From positions 62,001 through 126,000 of the forward strand of contig NZ_JRKJ01000003.1 in assembly GCF_000770795.1 (NCBI RefSeq): a DNA stretch of 64,000 bases, written 5' to 3'. Below the pieces are notes generated by a model. The model did no database searches. It was not told the origin of the DNA and saw only the letters and a program-made list of their open reading frames with translations. This document shows, in pieces, positions 26,985 to 35,123 of the stretch (its first letter is position 1; each line of letters starts with the position of its first letter). Origin of the DNA: Lysobacter dokdonensis DS-58 (GTDB lineage Bacteria > Pseudomonadota > Gammaproteobacteria > Xanthomonadales > Xanthomonadaceae). The position numbers and the translations under genes are program-made.

Positions 26985-27707
26985 TCAGGCGTCGGTGACC
27001 GCGCCGAAGAGGGCGAGGGCCTTCGAGAATTCCGCATCGAACGGCGCGCGCACATCGATGCGCGCGCCCGTGGCGGGATGGTCGAACGCCAGCCGCCGCG
27101 CATGCAGCAACATGCGGTGGATCCCGAGCATGCGGAACGCGCGATTGTGCCGCCCGTCGCCGTGGCTGGTGTCGCCGATCAAGTGGTGCGAGACGTGCTT
27201 GAGGTGGCGGCGGATCTGGCGGAACCGGCCCGTCAGCGGATGCGCGCGCAGCAACGCGTAGCGCGACGTCGGGAAATGCGCGGACGGGAATTCGAGTTCG
27301 CACGTGGCGATGCGCTCGAACGCCGTCGTCGCCGGTTTCTTCACCGGCTTGCCGGGCCCGCCGTCGAGCGGATGTTCGATGGCGAAGCGTTCCTCTGCCG
27401 GCCACCCGCGACAGACCGCGATGTAATCCTTCTCGACGTCGCGCGCCATCAGCGTCTTGCCCAGCGCCGAGGCGATCTCCCGGTCGAACGCGAGCAACAA
27501 ACAACCACTCGTCGCACGGTCGAGGCGATGCACGAGGAAGATGGGCTTGCCGAATTGTTCGCGCAGGCGATCGGCGGCGAAATCCGTCTCGCCGCGCGCG
27601 AGCGCGGAGTCGTGGACCATGAGGCCGGCGGGTTTGTCGACGACCGCGAGGTGCTGGTCGCAATAGACCACTGCCAGCGCCGACGGCGCCTCGCCCACCG
27701 CGTCCAT
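26985..27707 (-). CDS. truC: tRNA pseudouridine(65) synthase, TruC-like
   Basis: RluA-family pseudouridine synthase of 240 aa. The catalytic aspartate is D63 in HRLDRATSG. The absence of an S4 domain and the length fit TruC, which modifies U65 in some tRNAs; an RluA/RluE-like target is less likely. The ATG follows AGGA by four bases and shares one base with the ubiB stop (TGATG), so the two are coupled. arfB begins 13 bp beyond its stop. Confidence 0.88.
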   Translation of the reverse strand: MDAVGEAPSALAVVYCDQHLAVVDKPAGLMVHDSALARGETDFAADRLREQFGKPIFLVHRLDRATSGCLLLAFDREIASALGKTLMARDVEKDYIAVCRGWPAEERFAIEHPLDGGPGKPVKKPATTAFERIATCELEFPSAHFPTSRYALLRAHPLTGRFRQIRRHLKHVSHHLIGDTSHGDGRHNRAFRMLGIHRMLLHARRLAFDHPATGARIDVRAPFDAEFSKALALFGAVTDA

Positions 27708-29377
27708 CACTTCCTGCGCGGCCAGGCCGCCAGCAGCGCCCATGCGCCGCCCAGGCCGGCGATCCACACGGCCGCGGGCACGCCGCCGATGCGCGGGCCG
27801 CCGGCTTCCAGTCCGTAGAGCACGGCGGCAACGATCAGCAGGCCGGTGCCCAGCACCGCGGAAATCATGCGGCGTTGCGCGCCGCGGATCATCTGGGTGA
27901 GGTCGCGGATGTCCTGCGAGCGCATCTGCAGCGCATGTTGGCCTTCGACCTGTTGCGTCAGCCACGCGTGCAGCAGGCGCGGCATCTCCGGCGCGCGCGT
28001 CACCATCTCGGGCAGGCGCTTGCGGAATTCGGCCATCAGCTGCTGCGGGCTGTAGCGGTCGACGAGGATGCGCTCGAGCACGGGGCGCGCGACGGCCCAG
28101 ATGTCGATGTTCGGATCCAGCTGGCGGCCGACGCCTTCGATGTTCAGCAGCGTCTTCTGCAGCAGGATCAACTGGGGTTGCAGGGTGAGTTCGTAACGCT
28201 GCGCGGTGCGGAACAATTTCAGCAGCACCTCGGCGAGCGAGATCTCCGACAACGGCCGCGTGAAGTACGGCTCGCACACCGCGCGCGCGGCGGCTTCGAG
28301 CTCGTCGATGCGGATGTGCGAGGGCATCCACCCGGCCTGCACGTGCAACTCGGCGATGCGGCGGTAGTCGCGGTTGAAGATCGCCATGAAGTTCTCCGCG
28401 AGGTAGTACTGATCCTCGCTGGAGAGCTGCCCCATGATGCCGAAGTCGAGCGCGATGAACCGCGGATCGGACTTGCGCGTCGCATCGACCCAGATATTGC
28501 CGGCGTGCGCGTCGGCGTGGAAGAAATTGTCGCGGAAGACCTGCGTGTAGAACACGCGCACGCCCTTGGCCGCGAGCGCCTTGCGGTCGATGCCGGCGGC
28601 GTCGAGCGCGGCGATGTCGTCGCTCGGGATGCCGTGCACGCGTTCCATCGTCAACGCGCGCTGCGCGGTGTGCGACCAGATGGGCTCAGGGACGTAGAGG
28701 TCATTCGAGTCGAGCCAATTGCGGCGCAGCACCGAGGCGTTCGCCGCTTCGCGCTGCAGGTCGAGTTCGGCCGCCAGCGTGTTCTCGATTTCCGCGACGA
28801 TCTCGCGCGGGCGGATCTTGTCGGCGCTCGGATGCGTGCGGTCGACCAGCGCCGCGATGGATTTGAGCAGCGAGATGTCCGCGGAGATCTGCTTCTCGAT
28901 GTCGGGCCGCAGCACCTTGACGACGACTTCGCGCGGCGGCGCGTCGCCGACGGCGGGCAGCGTCGCCGGATGCACCTGTGCGATCGACGCGGACGCGAGC
29001 GGCGTGGTGTCGAAACTCGCGAACGCCACGCCGATGGGACGGCCCAGCGATTGTTCGACCAGCGCGCGCGCGGTCTGACCATCGAACGGCGCGACGCGAT
29101 CCTGCAGATACGTGAGTTCTTGCGCGACATCCGGCGGCACGAGGTCGCGGCGCGTCGACAGGATCTGCCCGAACTTCACGAAGATCGGCCCGAGTTCCTG
29201 CAACGCCAGGCGCAGCCGGACGCCGCGCGGTTGCGCCGCGATCTCGCGCGAGGCGCGCGGCACGAACGGACGCATCAGGCGCAGCCAACGCTCGGCCGGC
29301 GTGTCGTCCAACAGGTCGTCGAGGCGATAGCGCAACAACACGCGGCCGATGCGCGCGGCGCGCAGGACCGGCGTCAT
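27707..29377 (-). CDS. ubiB: Ubiquinone biosynthesis regulatory kinase-like protein UbiB
   Basis: Member of the atypical ADCK/UbiB kinase family (556 aa), a membrane-anchored ATPase needed for ubiquinone synthesis. The N-terminal KxGQ motif is at 68-71 ([13 protein letters not shown]), the ATP-binding lysine is in VVVKVLRPD, and [11 protein letters not shown] plus ALDFGIMG form the catalytic and metal-binding loops. Two C-terminal membrane helices ([18 protein letters not shown] and a second near the end) anchor it. It overlaps ubiJ by 4 bp and truC by 1 bp. Confidence 0.95.
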   Translation of the reverse strand: MTPVLRAARIGRVLLRYRLDDLLDDTPAERWLRLMRPFVPRASREIAAQPRGVRLRLALQELGPIFVKFGQILSTRRDLVPPDVAQELTYLQDRVAPFDGQTARALVEQSLGRPIGVAFASFDTTPLASASIAQVHPATLPAVGDAPPREVVVKVLRPDIEKQISADISLLKSIAALVDRTHPSADKIRPREIVAEIENTLAAELDLQREAANASVLRRNWLDSNDLYVPEPIWSHTAQRALTMERVHGIPSDDIAALDAAGIDRKALAAKGVRVFYTQVFRDNFFHADAHAGNIWVDATRKSDPRFIALDFGIMGQLSSEDQYYLAENFMAIFNRDYRRIAELHVQAGWMPSHIRIDELEAAARAVCEPYFTRPLSEISLAEVLLKLFRTAQRYELTLQPQLILLQKTLLNIEGVGRQLDPNIDIWAVARPVLERILVDRYSPQQLMAEFRKRLPEMVTRAPEMPRLLHAWLTQQVEGQHALQMRSQDIRDLTQMIRGAQRRMISAVLGTGLLIVAAVLYGLEAGGPRIGGVPAAVWIAGLGGAWALLAAWPRRK

Positions 29378-30015
29378 GCCGTTCCCCGGCGCGACTGGAG
29401 ACGTTGCACGCGCGCGGCGAGGCGCTCGACGTCGTCGCGCACGCCATCGACGTCATCGAGGAACGCATGCAACTCGTCCTTCGCCACGACATCGCGCGAT
29501 TCCTCGGTGAGATATTCCGCCGCGCTGCCGGCGACGCTCTGGCCGGCGGCCTTCGCTTCGCGCAACGCGGCCGCGACGCCCTTGGCGATCTGCACGCCGA
29601 GAATTTCGCCGAAGACCGTCACGAACGGTTGCTGCCAATCCGGATCGAAGCGCTCGGCCATGCGTTGCAGGCGGCGCGCGAGATCCGCGTCGCCCGACAC
29701 GCGCACGCGGCCAACGGGCGGTGCGTCGTCCCGCTTGAAGAACGGCAATTGCGCGATCAGCCCGCCGAGCGTGCCGCGCACGCCGAGGTCGGGCTCGCGC
29801 GCGGTATCCGCGGGGCCGACGACGAGGCGTTCGCCCTCGACGCGGATCTCCGCGGCCAGCGCCGGCGATTCCACCGCGAGTTGGATGCGACGGCCATCGA
29901 GCGGCTTGAGCGCGGCGCGCGTCTCGGGGTCGAGCGCGAGCGCGCGATTGAGCGCGGCTTCCAGCGCGCGTCCTGCGTGGAGGCGCCAATTGAAGGCAGG
30001 GCCGTCGGGGGTCAT
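29374..30015 (-). CDS. ubiJ: Ubiquinone biosynthesis accessory factor UbiJ
   Basis: Lipid-binding scaffold of 213 aa with an N-terminal SCP2-like domain (about 15-120), which holds ubiquinone intermediates in the Ubi complex, and a helical C-terminal region with a predicted coiled coil ([14 protein letters not shown]) that fits binding to UbiK. Its stop and the ubiB start overlap as ATGA. Together with ubiK at 5.8 kb, three accessory ubiquinone genes lie in this window. Confidence 0.92.
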   Translation of the reverse strand: MTPDGPAFNWRLHAGRALEAALNRALALDPETRAALKPLDGRRIQLAVESPALAAEIRVEGERLVVGPADTAREPDLGVRGTLGGLIAQLPFFKRDDAPPVGRVRVSGDADLARRLQRMAERFDPDWQQPFVTVFGEILGVQIAKGVAAALREAKAAGQSVAGSAAEYLTEESRDVVAKDELHAFLDDVDGVRDDVERLAARVQRLQSRRGTA

Positions 30016-30036
30016 GCCCGCGATTCTAGCGGAGGG

Positions 30037-31038
30037 CTATCGTTGCGCGCGTGCGTGCGCGTCGGCCAGGCGCTGCAGGCCTTCGGCGATGGTGACCTTG
30101 GGGACGTAGCCGAAATCGCGCGTCGCCGGCCCCATGTCGTACCAGTGCGCCGTGGCGAGCTGTTCGGCGAGGAAGCGGGTCAGCGGCGGCTCGCCGCGCA
30201 GGGGCAGCACGGTCCAGGCCGCTTCGCACACCGCGCCGATCGCATAGGCGGTACGAAAGGACAGGTGCTTGTCGACCTTGGGCGCGCCCACTGCATCCAG
30301 CAGCGCGTTGACGAGTTCGGCGACCGGCATCGGCTCGCCGTTGCTGATGAAGTACGCCCGGCCTGCGCATGGTGCGCCCGGCACGAGGTGATGGAACGCA
30401 TCGACGTGCGCCTGCGCTGCGTTGTCGATGAACGTCGTGTCGATCAGGTTCGCACCGCTGCCCACGATGCGCAGGCGCCCGGCGCGCGCGCGATCGGCCA
30501 GGCGCGGCACGAGCTGGTTGTCGCCGGGACCCCAGATCAGGCGCGGACGCAATGCGATGGTCGCGAGCGTCGCGTCGTTCGCCGCGAGCACGTCCTGTTC
30601 GGCGATCGTCTTCGTCGTCGCGTACGGCGCCTTGAAGCCCCTGCCGTAAGGCACGGTGTCCGCGGTGCCGCCTTCGACCGGATGCGTGGCGCGATGCGTC
30701 ACGCTCGGCGTCGAGGTGTAGACCAGGCGTCCGATGCCGTGCGTGCGGCATGCGTCGAGCACGTTGCGCGTGCCGATGACATTCGCCCTGAAGTAGTCAT
30801 CGTATGCCCCCCACGCGCCGGCCTTCGCCGCGTTGTGGAAGATCGCACCCGCGCCTTCGGACGCGCGCAGCAGCGCGTCGCGATCGGCGAGGTCGCCCTG
30901 CACCTGCGACACGCCCATTGCGTCGAGTGCGGGATAGCGGCCGCGATTGAAGCTCGTGACCTCGAACCCGCGTTCGACGAGGTTGCGGCACAACGCCTGG
31001 CCGAGGAATCCGCCCCCGCCGGTCACGAGGATCTTCAT
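30037..31038 (-). CDS. oleD: OleD, 2-alkyl-3-oxoalkanoate reductase
   Basis: NAD(P)H-dependent extended SDR of 333 aa that reduces the beta-keto acid from OleA to a beta-hydroxy acid. The nucleotide-binding motif TGGGGFLG is at the N-terminus, and the catalytic Tyr/Lys pair is in YATTK. It is the last gene of oleABCD; the ATG overlaps the oleC stop as ATGA. Identity rests on this context, since epimerase-like SDRs are otherwise hard to assign. Confidence 0.93.
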   Translation of the reverse strand: MKILVTGGGGFLGQALCRNLVERGFEVTSFNRGRYPALDAMGVSQVQGDLADRDALLRASEGAGAIFHNAAKAGAWGAYDDYFRANVIGTRNVLDACRTHGIGRLVYTSTPSVTHRATHPVEGGTADTVPYGRGFKAPYATTKTIAEQDVLAANDATLATIALRPRLIWGPGDNQLVPRLADRARAGRLRIVGSGANLIDTTFIDNAAQAHVDAFHHLVPGAPCAGRAYFISNGEPMPVAELVNALLDAVGAPKVDKHLSFRTAYAIGAVCEAAWTVLPLRGEPPLTRFLAEQLATAHWYDMGPATRDFGYVPKVTIAEGLQRLADAHARAQR

Positions 31039-32678
31039 GCGCGCTTCTCCAACTGCCTGGTCGCCCACGCCGCGAGTTTCTCGCGGCCGATCTTCGCGTT
31101 GTGGCGGATGTCGACGGGGAACCCCGGATGCGGCAGGAAATGGTGGATCTTCGCGGTGTGCACGCGGCCTTCGGCGAAGTGGCGCAGTTCGCCCGGCAGA
31201 TCCGCCGCGTTGTGCCCGACGTCCTTCGGCACCTCGTAGCACAGCACGGGGCGTTGCGCGCCCTTCGGCCCGACGCCGACGAGCGCCGTGCGCATGCCGC
31301 GGAACGCTGCATTGAAAATCGGTTCGACCTGCTCGGTGTAGAGCGTCGTGCCATCGGCCATCACGACGCGATGCGTCTTGCGCCCGCAGAACCACAGGCG
31401 CCCTTCCCCGTCGATCCAGCCCAGGTCGCCCATGCGATGCACGATGCGCTCGCCATCCGGCGTGGCTTCGCGGATCTTCGCCAGTCGTGTTGCGTCGTCG
31501 CGACGGAAATAGGCATCCGTGGCCGTGGGACCTGCGACGGTGATCTCGCCGATCTGCCCTTGTTTCACCAACAACGCGTCCGACCACTGCGCGATCGCAT
31601 CGTCGTCGATGCGGATGATGCGGACTTCGTTCGGCGCGACGGGAAGGCCGACGCACGTGCCCGCGCCGCGTTCGGTCGCTTCGCGGGTGGATTGGAGTTC
31701 GCGACCCTCGATCACGCTGACGGGCAGGCATTCCGTTGCGCCGTAAGGTGTCCACAGTTGCGCGTCGCCTGGCAGCAGATCGCGCATGCGCGCGACCACA
31801 TCGGCCGGCACGGGCGCGCCGGCCGACAACACGCGCTTCACCGTGGGCAGATGCGCGCCATGCCTCGCGAGCACGCCGACGAGCGCCGGAGATCCGAACA
31901 ACTGGGTCACGCCGAAGCGTTCGATGGCTTGCAGCAGGCGCCGCGGATCGGCCTGCGCCGGCCGCGTGGGATCCATGTCGGGAATGATCGATGTCACGCC
32001 CAGCGCGGGATCGAACAACGCGAACGGCGGAAACGTCGGCAGGTCCACGCCGCCGGGCGCGAGCCCGAAGGCATCACGCAACATTTCGACCTGCGCGACG
32101 AAGTGCCGATGGCGATACACCACGCCCTTCGGCACGCCCGTCGATCCGCTGGTGAAGAGGATCGCGGCGATGTCGTCCGGTTGTGTGTCGGCGAGTTGCG
32201 GGCCGGCATTCGCGCCATCGCGTTCGACGTCGGCGAGCGTCGCATCGGATAGCAGCGCGCGGCGGCCGGTGGTGACGCGGATGCGCGCACTGCGCGCCCA
32301 TCCCAGCAAGGTGCGTGCGAAGTGCGCGAGCGGAATGCCGATGAACGCATCGGGTTCCGCTTCGTCGAGGCATCGCTTCAGCGCGCGCTTGTCGATGCCC
32401 GGGTCCACGAGCACCGGCACGGCGCCGGCCTTGAACAACGCGAACATCAACAGGAAGAATTCGGGCGTCGGGCGCACCATCACGACGGTGCGCGTGCCGC
32501 GCACGATCCCGCGCTTGCCCAGGCCCGCGGCGATCGCATCGCTGCGGCGATCCAGGTCCGCGTAGGTGATCGCGACGTCGTAACGCCCGTCGCGGCCGGG
32601 ACAACGCATCGCGACCTGCTCGCCGCGCGCGCGCGCGAGCGCGGGCAACGAGGCGGCGATGTTGCAGGCGGCGCTCAC
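31035..32678 (-). CDS. oleC: OleC, beta-lactone synthetase
   Basis: Adenylate-forming enzyme of 547 aa that activates the 2-alkyl-3-hydroxy acid and closes it to a beta-lactone. The AMP-binding motif [12 protein letters not shown] and the A5-type TPYGATE are visible, with the hinge in [18 protein letters not shown]. The start is the GTG at 32678, which overlaps the oleB stop (GTGA). The C-terminal lysine region ([13 protein letters not shown]) is present. Separate oleB and oleC genes here contrast with the oleBC fusions found in some other bacteria. Confidence 0.94.
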   Translation of the reverse strand: MSAACNIAASLPALARARGEQVAMRCPGRDGRYDVAITYADLDRRSDAIAAGLGKRGIVRGTRTVVMVRPTPEFFLLMFALFKAGAVPVLVDPGIDKRALKRCLDEAEPDAFIGIPLAHFARTLLGWARSARIRVTTGRRALLSDATLADVERDGANAGPQLADTQPDDIAAILFTSGSTGVPKGVVYRHRHFVAQVEMLRDAFGLAPGGVDLPTFPPFALFDPALGVTSIIPDMDPTRPAQADPRRLLQAIERFGVTQLFGSPALVGVLARHGAHLPTVKRVLSAGAPVPADVVARMRDLLPGDAQLWTPYGATECLPVSVIEGRELQSTREATERGAGTCVGLPVAPNEVRIIRIDDDAIAQWSDALLVKQGQIGEITVAGPTATDAYFRRDDATRLAKIREATPDGERIVHRMGDLGWIDGEGRLWFCGRKTHRVVMADGTTLYTEQVEPIFNAAFRGMRTALVGVGPKGAQRPVLCYEVPKDVGHNAADLPGELRHFAEGRVHTAKIHHFLPHPGFPVDIRHNAKIGREKLAAWATRQLEKRA

Positions 32679-33595
32679 GTCAGCGGGTGCGCATCGAGGA
32701 ACGTGCGGATCTCCGGCACGAGGACCTCGTGCTTGTCTTCCAGCACGTAGTGATTGGCGTCGTCGAATGCGTGCACTTGCGCATTCGGCCAGGCGCGCGT
32801 GAATTCGTCGAGGCAATGCTTGTCGAACACGAAGTCGCGCAGCCCCCAACCGATGTAGGCGGGACGATCGGCGAACGTCGGCAAAGCGCGGCCGCCTGCG
32901 GACACGAGATCCCACGCGGCGTCGCCCGGCTTCAGCGGAATGTCCTGCACGAAGCGGAGCGTCGCGATGCGATTGGCCCACGTGTCGTACGGCGCGACGT
33001 ACGCGCGACGCACGGCGGCCGGCATGCGGCGGTCGACGCCCACGTACGAGGCGATGCCCGAGAAGGCATTGAACCCGCGGATCGCCAGCGCACCGAGTTT
33101 CGTATCGCGCCCGAGCGACAACTGCCATGGCATCGGCTTGTCCGTCGGCAGCGTGAACATCGCGGTGTTGAGCACCACCCAGCGCTTCACGCGTTCGGCG
33201 TGGCGCATCGCCCAGCCCATGCCGATCATGCCGCCCCAATCGTGCACGGCGAGCGTTACCGGGCCGTCGATGCCGAGCTGGGCCAGCAATGCATCCACAT
33301 CGTCGACGCGCGACTGCAGCGTGTAGCGGTACGCCGCGTCATCCGGCTTGTCCGACAACCCCATGCCGACGTGGTCCGGCACGATGCAGCGATACCGATC
33401 GCGCAACCCGAGCACGAGATGCCGCCAGTAATAGCTCCACGACGGATTGCCATGGAGCATGACGATGACTTCGCCCTCGCGCGGGCCTTCGTCGAGGTAC
33501 GACAGCGCGATGCCGTCGCGGATGTCGATCCGCTGCGGTTGGAAGGGGTAGTCGGGAAACGCGCCGCCCGAAAACGGCGTGCCGTCCCGCTTCAC
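32675..33595 (-). CDS. oleB: OleB, beta-lactone decarboxylase
   Basis: Alpha/beta-hydrolase of the haloalkane-dehalogenase type (306 aa) that turns the beta-lactone into a cis-olefin and CO2. The nucleophile is Asp119 in AVHDWGGMIG, the oxyanion region has LHGNPSW, and the catalytic histidine is H282 in DDANHYVLED. GTG start at 33595 overlaps the oleA stop in a GTGA tetramer. Membership in the ole cluster distinguishes it from a true dehalogenase. Confidence 0.94.
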   Translation of the reverse strand: MKRDGTPFSGGAFPDYPFQPQRIDIRDGIALSYLDEGPREGEVIVMLHGNPSWSYYWRHLVLGLRDRYRCIVPDHVGMGLSDKPDDAAYRYTLQSRVDDVDALLAQLGIDGPVTLAVHDWGGMIGMGWAMRHAERVKRWVVLNTAMFTLPTDKPMPWQLSLGRDTKLGALAIRGFNAFSGIASYVGVDRRMPAAVRRAYVAPYDTWANRIATLRFVQDIPLKPGDAAWDLVSAGGRALPTFADRPAYIGWGLRDFVFDKHCLDEFTRAWPNAQVHAFDDANHYVLEDKHEVLVPEIRTFLDAHPLT

Positions 33596-34608
33596 CAGAC
33601 GACTTCGGCCATCGAGCAATTCAGGCCCGAGCCGATGCCCAGCAGCGCCACGCGGCTGCCCTTCTTCAAGCGGCCCATCTCGCGCAGCTTCGACAACACG
33701 ATCGGCACCGAGGCCGGGCCGATGTTGCCGTGCTCGTTGAAGATGGTCAGCACCTTCTTCGGGTTGATGCCGAAGGCCTTCACGAAGGCGGCGGTGTGCA
33801 CCTGGCTGACCTGGTGGATGACGAATTCGTCCATCTCGTCGGCGACCCAGCCCAGCGCGATCTTCGCCGCGGCCCACGTCTTCTGCGCGAGCTTCAGGCC
33901 TTCGATCAGCAGCATGCGCGTGTCGGTGACCATGCGGTCGAGGTTGCCGCGGCACAGCTTGTTCCACTCGGTGGCCGCGCGCGTCACGCCGCCCTTGTAG
34001 CGCGGCGCGCCCGGGGCGAGTTCGGCACGCGCGAGCACCATCGCGGCGGCGCCGGAGCCCAGCGTCAACGTCGCGAGTTCGTTCTTGAATTCTTCTTCCG
34101 TCGTTTCGAGGCGCAGCAGGCGCTCGACGGTCTTTTCGTACGCAAGGTCCGCGGTCTCGCCGTCGACGACCAGCGCGTAGTCGATCTCGCCGCGCTCGAT
34201 CATGCGGCTGGCGATGTCCATGCCGTTGAGGAACGCCAGGCACGCATTGGCCACGTCGAAGTTCTGGCACAGGTCGGACAGGCCGAGGTTGCCGCTGACG
34301 ATGGAGGCGGTCGACGGTTCCAGGTAGTCGCGGCTCACCGAGGTGTTGACCAGCAGGCCGACCTTGTCCGGATCGATGCCGGCATCGGCCAGCGCCTTGA
34401 CGGCCGCGAGCGTGGCGGCGTCGGACGCCTGCATGCCTTCGTCCCACAAACGGCGCGCATGGATGCCCGCGACGTCCTTCAGCACGTCGGTCTTGATGTT
34501 GAGGCGATCCAGCGTGGGCTTGAGCCGGGCGTTGATTTCGTCCGAGCTCAGGCGACGCGGCGCGTCGACGTGGGCGAGGCCGGCGATGGCGACGTGTTGG
34601 AACAACAT
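33592..34608 (-). CDS. oleA: OleA, acyl-CoA condensing thiolase
   Basis: Thiolase-fold enzyme of 338 aa that joins two fatty acyl-CoAs head to head into a 2-alkyl-3-keto acid, the first step of long-chain olefin synthesis. Catalytic residues: Cys123 in NACLAF, Glu97 in YLEPST, His265 in VIHQVS and Asn295 in HGNIGP. These are the X. campestris OleA residues (Cys143, Glu117, His285, Asn315), offset uniformly by 20. The start MLFQHVAIAGLAHVDAP matches that protein, and the longer in-frame extension is not family-like. Confidence 0.97.
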   Translation of the reverse strand: MLFQHVAIAGLAHVDAPRRLSSDEINARLKPTLDRLNIKTDVLKDVAGIHARRLWDEGMQASDAATLAAVKALADAGIDPDKVGLLVNTSVSRDYLEPSTASIVSGNLGLSDLCQNFDVANACLAFLNGMDIASRMIERGEIDYALVVDGETADLAYEKTVERLLRLETTEEEFKNELATLTLGSGAAAMVLARAELAPGAPRYKGGVTRAATEWNKLCRGNLDRMVTDTRMLLIEGLKLAQKTWAAAKIALGWVADEMDEFVIHQVSQVHTAAFVKAFGINPKKVLTIFNEHGNIGPASVPIVLSKLREMGRLKKGSRVALLGIGSGLNCSMAEVVW

Positions 34609-34721
34609 GGGCGATGCCTTGCGGTCAGTAGCGGGACTTCCGCGTACGGCGGCGTATTGCCGGTTCACGGAGCACGACAGGATACCGGCTTCACCGCCGC
34701 TGCACACGGTTCCATGCAGGT

Positions 34722-34743
34722 CCCGGGCCGCGCACGGCCCGGG
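34722..34743. terminator. Strong hairpin between the M16 operon and oleA
   Basis: CCCGGGCCG and CGGCCCGGG form a perfect 9-bp stem with a CGCA loop. A second hairpin (GGCCGC, loop, GCGGCC, about 34776-34792) lies closer to the lipoprotein gene. Neither is followed by T residues, so termination would need Rho. The remaining DNA from 34609 to 34814 shows no gene. Confidence 0.45.
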
Positions 34744-34788
34744 GATTCATGAAGTTGAGGACGGCGTCCGGCCCTGGCCGCGCGAAGC

Positions 34789-34811
34789 GGCCGTTACATC
34801 AGGCCGTTACA
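34789..34811. repeat. Short direct repeat
   Basis: The 10-mer GGCCGTTACA occurs twice, 13 bp apart (34789-34798 and 34802-34811), just past the stop of the DUF4156 lipoprotein gene. Function unknown. Confidence 0.5.
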
Positions 34812-34814
34812 CCG

Positions 34815-35123
34815 TCAGCGGCACTTCCACGCGGCGAAACGCTGGCTGCCGTCCGCCGGCGGACCCAACGCTTGCACGGTGTCGGCGCCGAGTCCGGGCG
34901 CCTCGTTGCGCGCGAGCGTTTCCAGTTCGTCCCGCACGCGCAACTCGTTGCGGTCGTAGAAGGCGACGCTGTCCTTCACCGACACCTCGACCTCTCCGCG
35001 CTTCTCGCATCCCGCGGGTTGGCCGGTGACGACCTTTACCGCGCTCGCGCCCGGCGCCATGTGCACCCACGTGCACGCCGGAAGGGTGCACACCAGGGCG
35101 AGCGCCACGATCTTCGCGCGCAT
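34815..35123 (-). CDS. DUF4156-type lipoprotein
   Basis: Small predicted lipoprotein of 102 aa: MRAKIVALALVCTLPAC is a lipoprotein signal peptide with the lipid-attachment Cys at position 16, and a mature part with one more Cys pair (GCEKRG and the C-terminal WKCR). It resembles DUF4156 proteins, whose function is unknown. The ATG shares a base with the M16 peptidase stop (TGATG), so it is translated from the same mRNA. Confidence 0.8.
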   Translation of the reverse strand: MRAKIVALALVCTLPACTWVHMAPGASAVKVVTGQPAGCEKRGEVEVSVKDSVAFYDRNELRVRDELETLARNEAPGLGADTVQALGPPADGSQRFAAWKCR

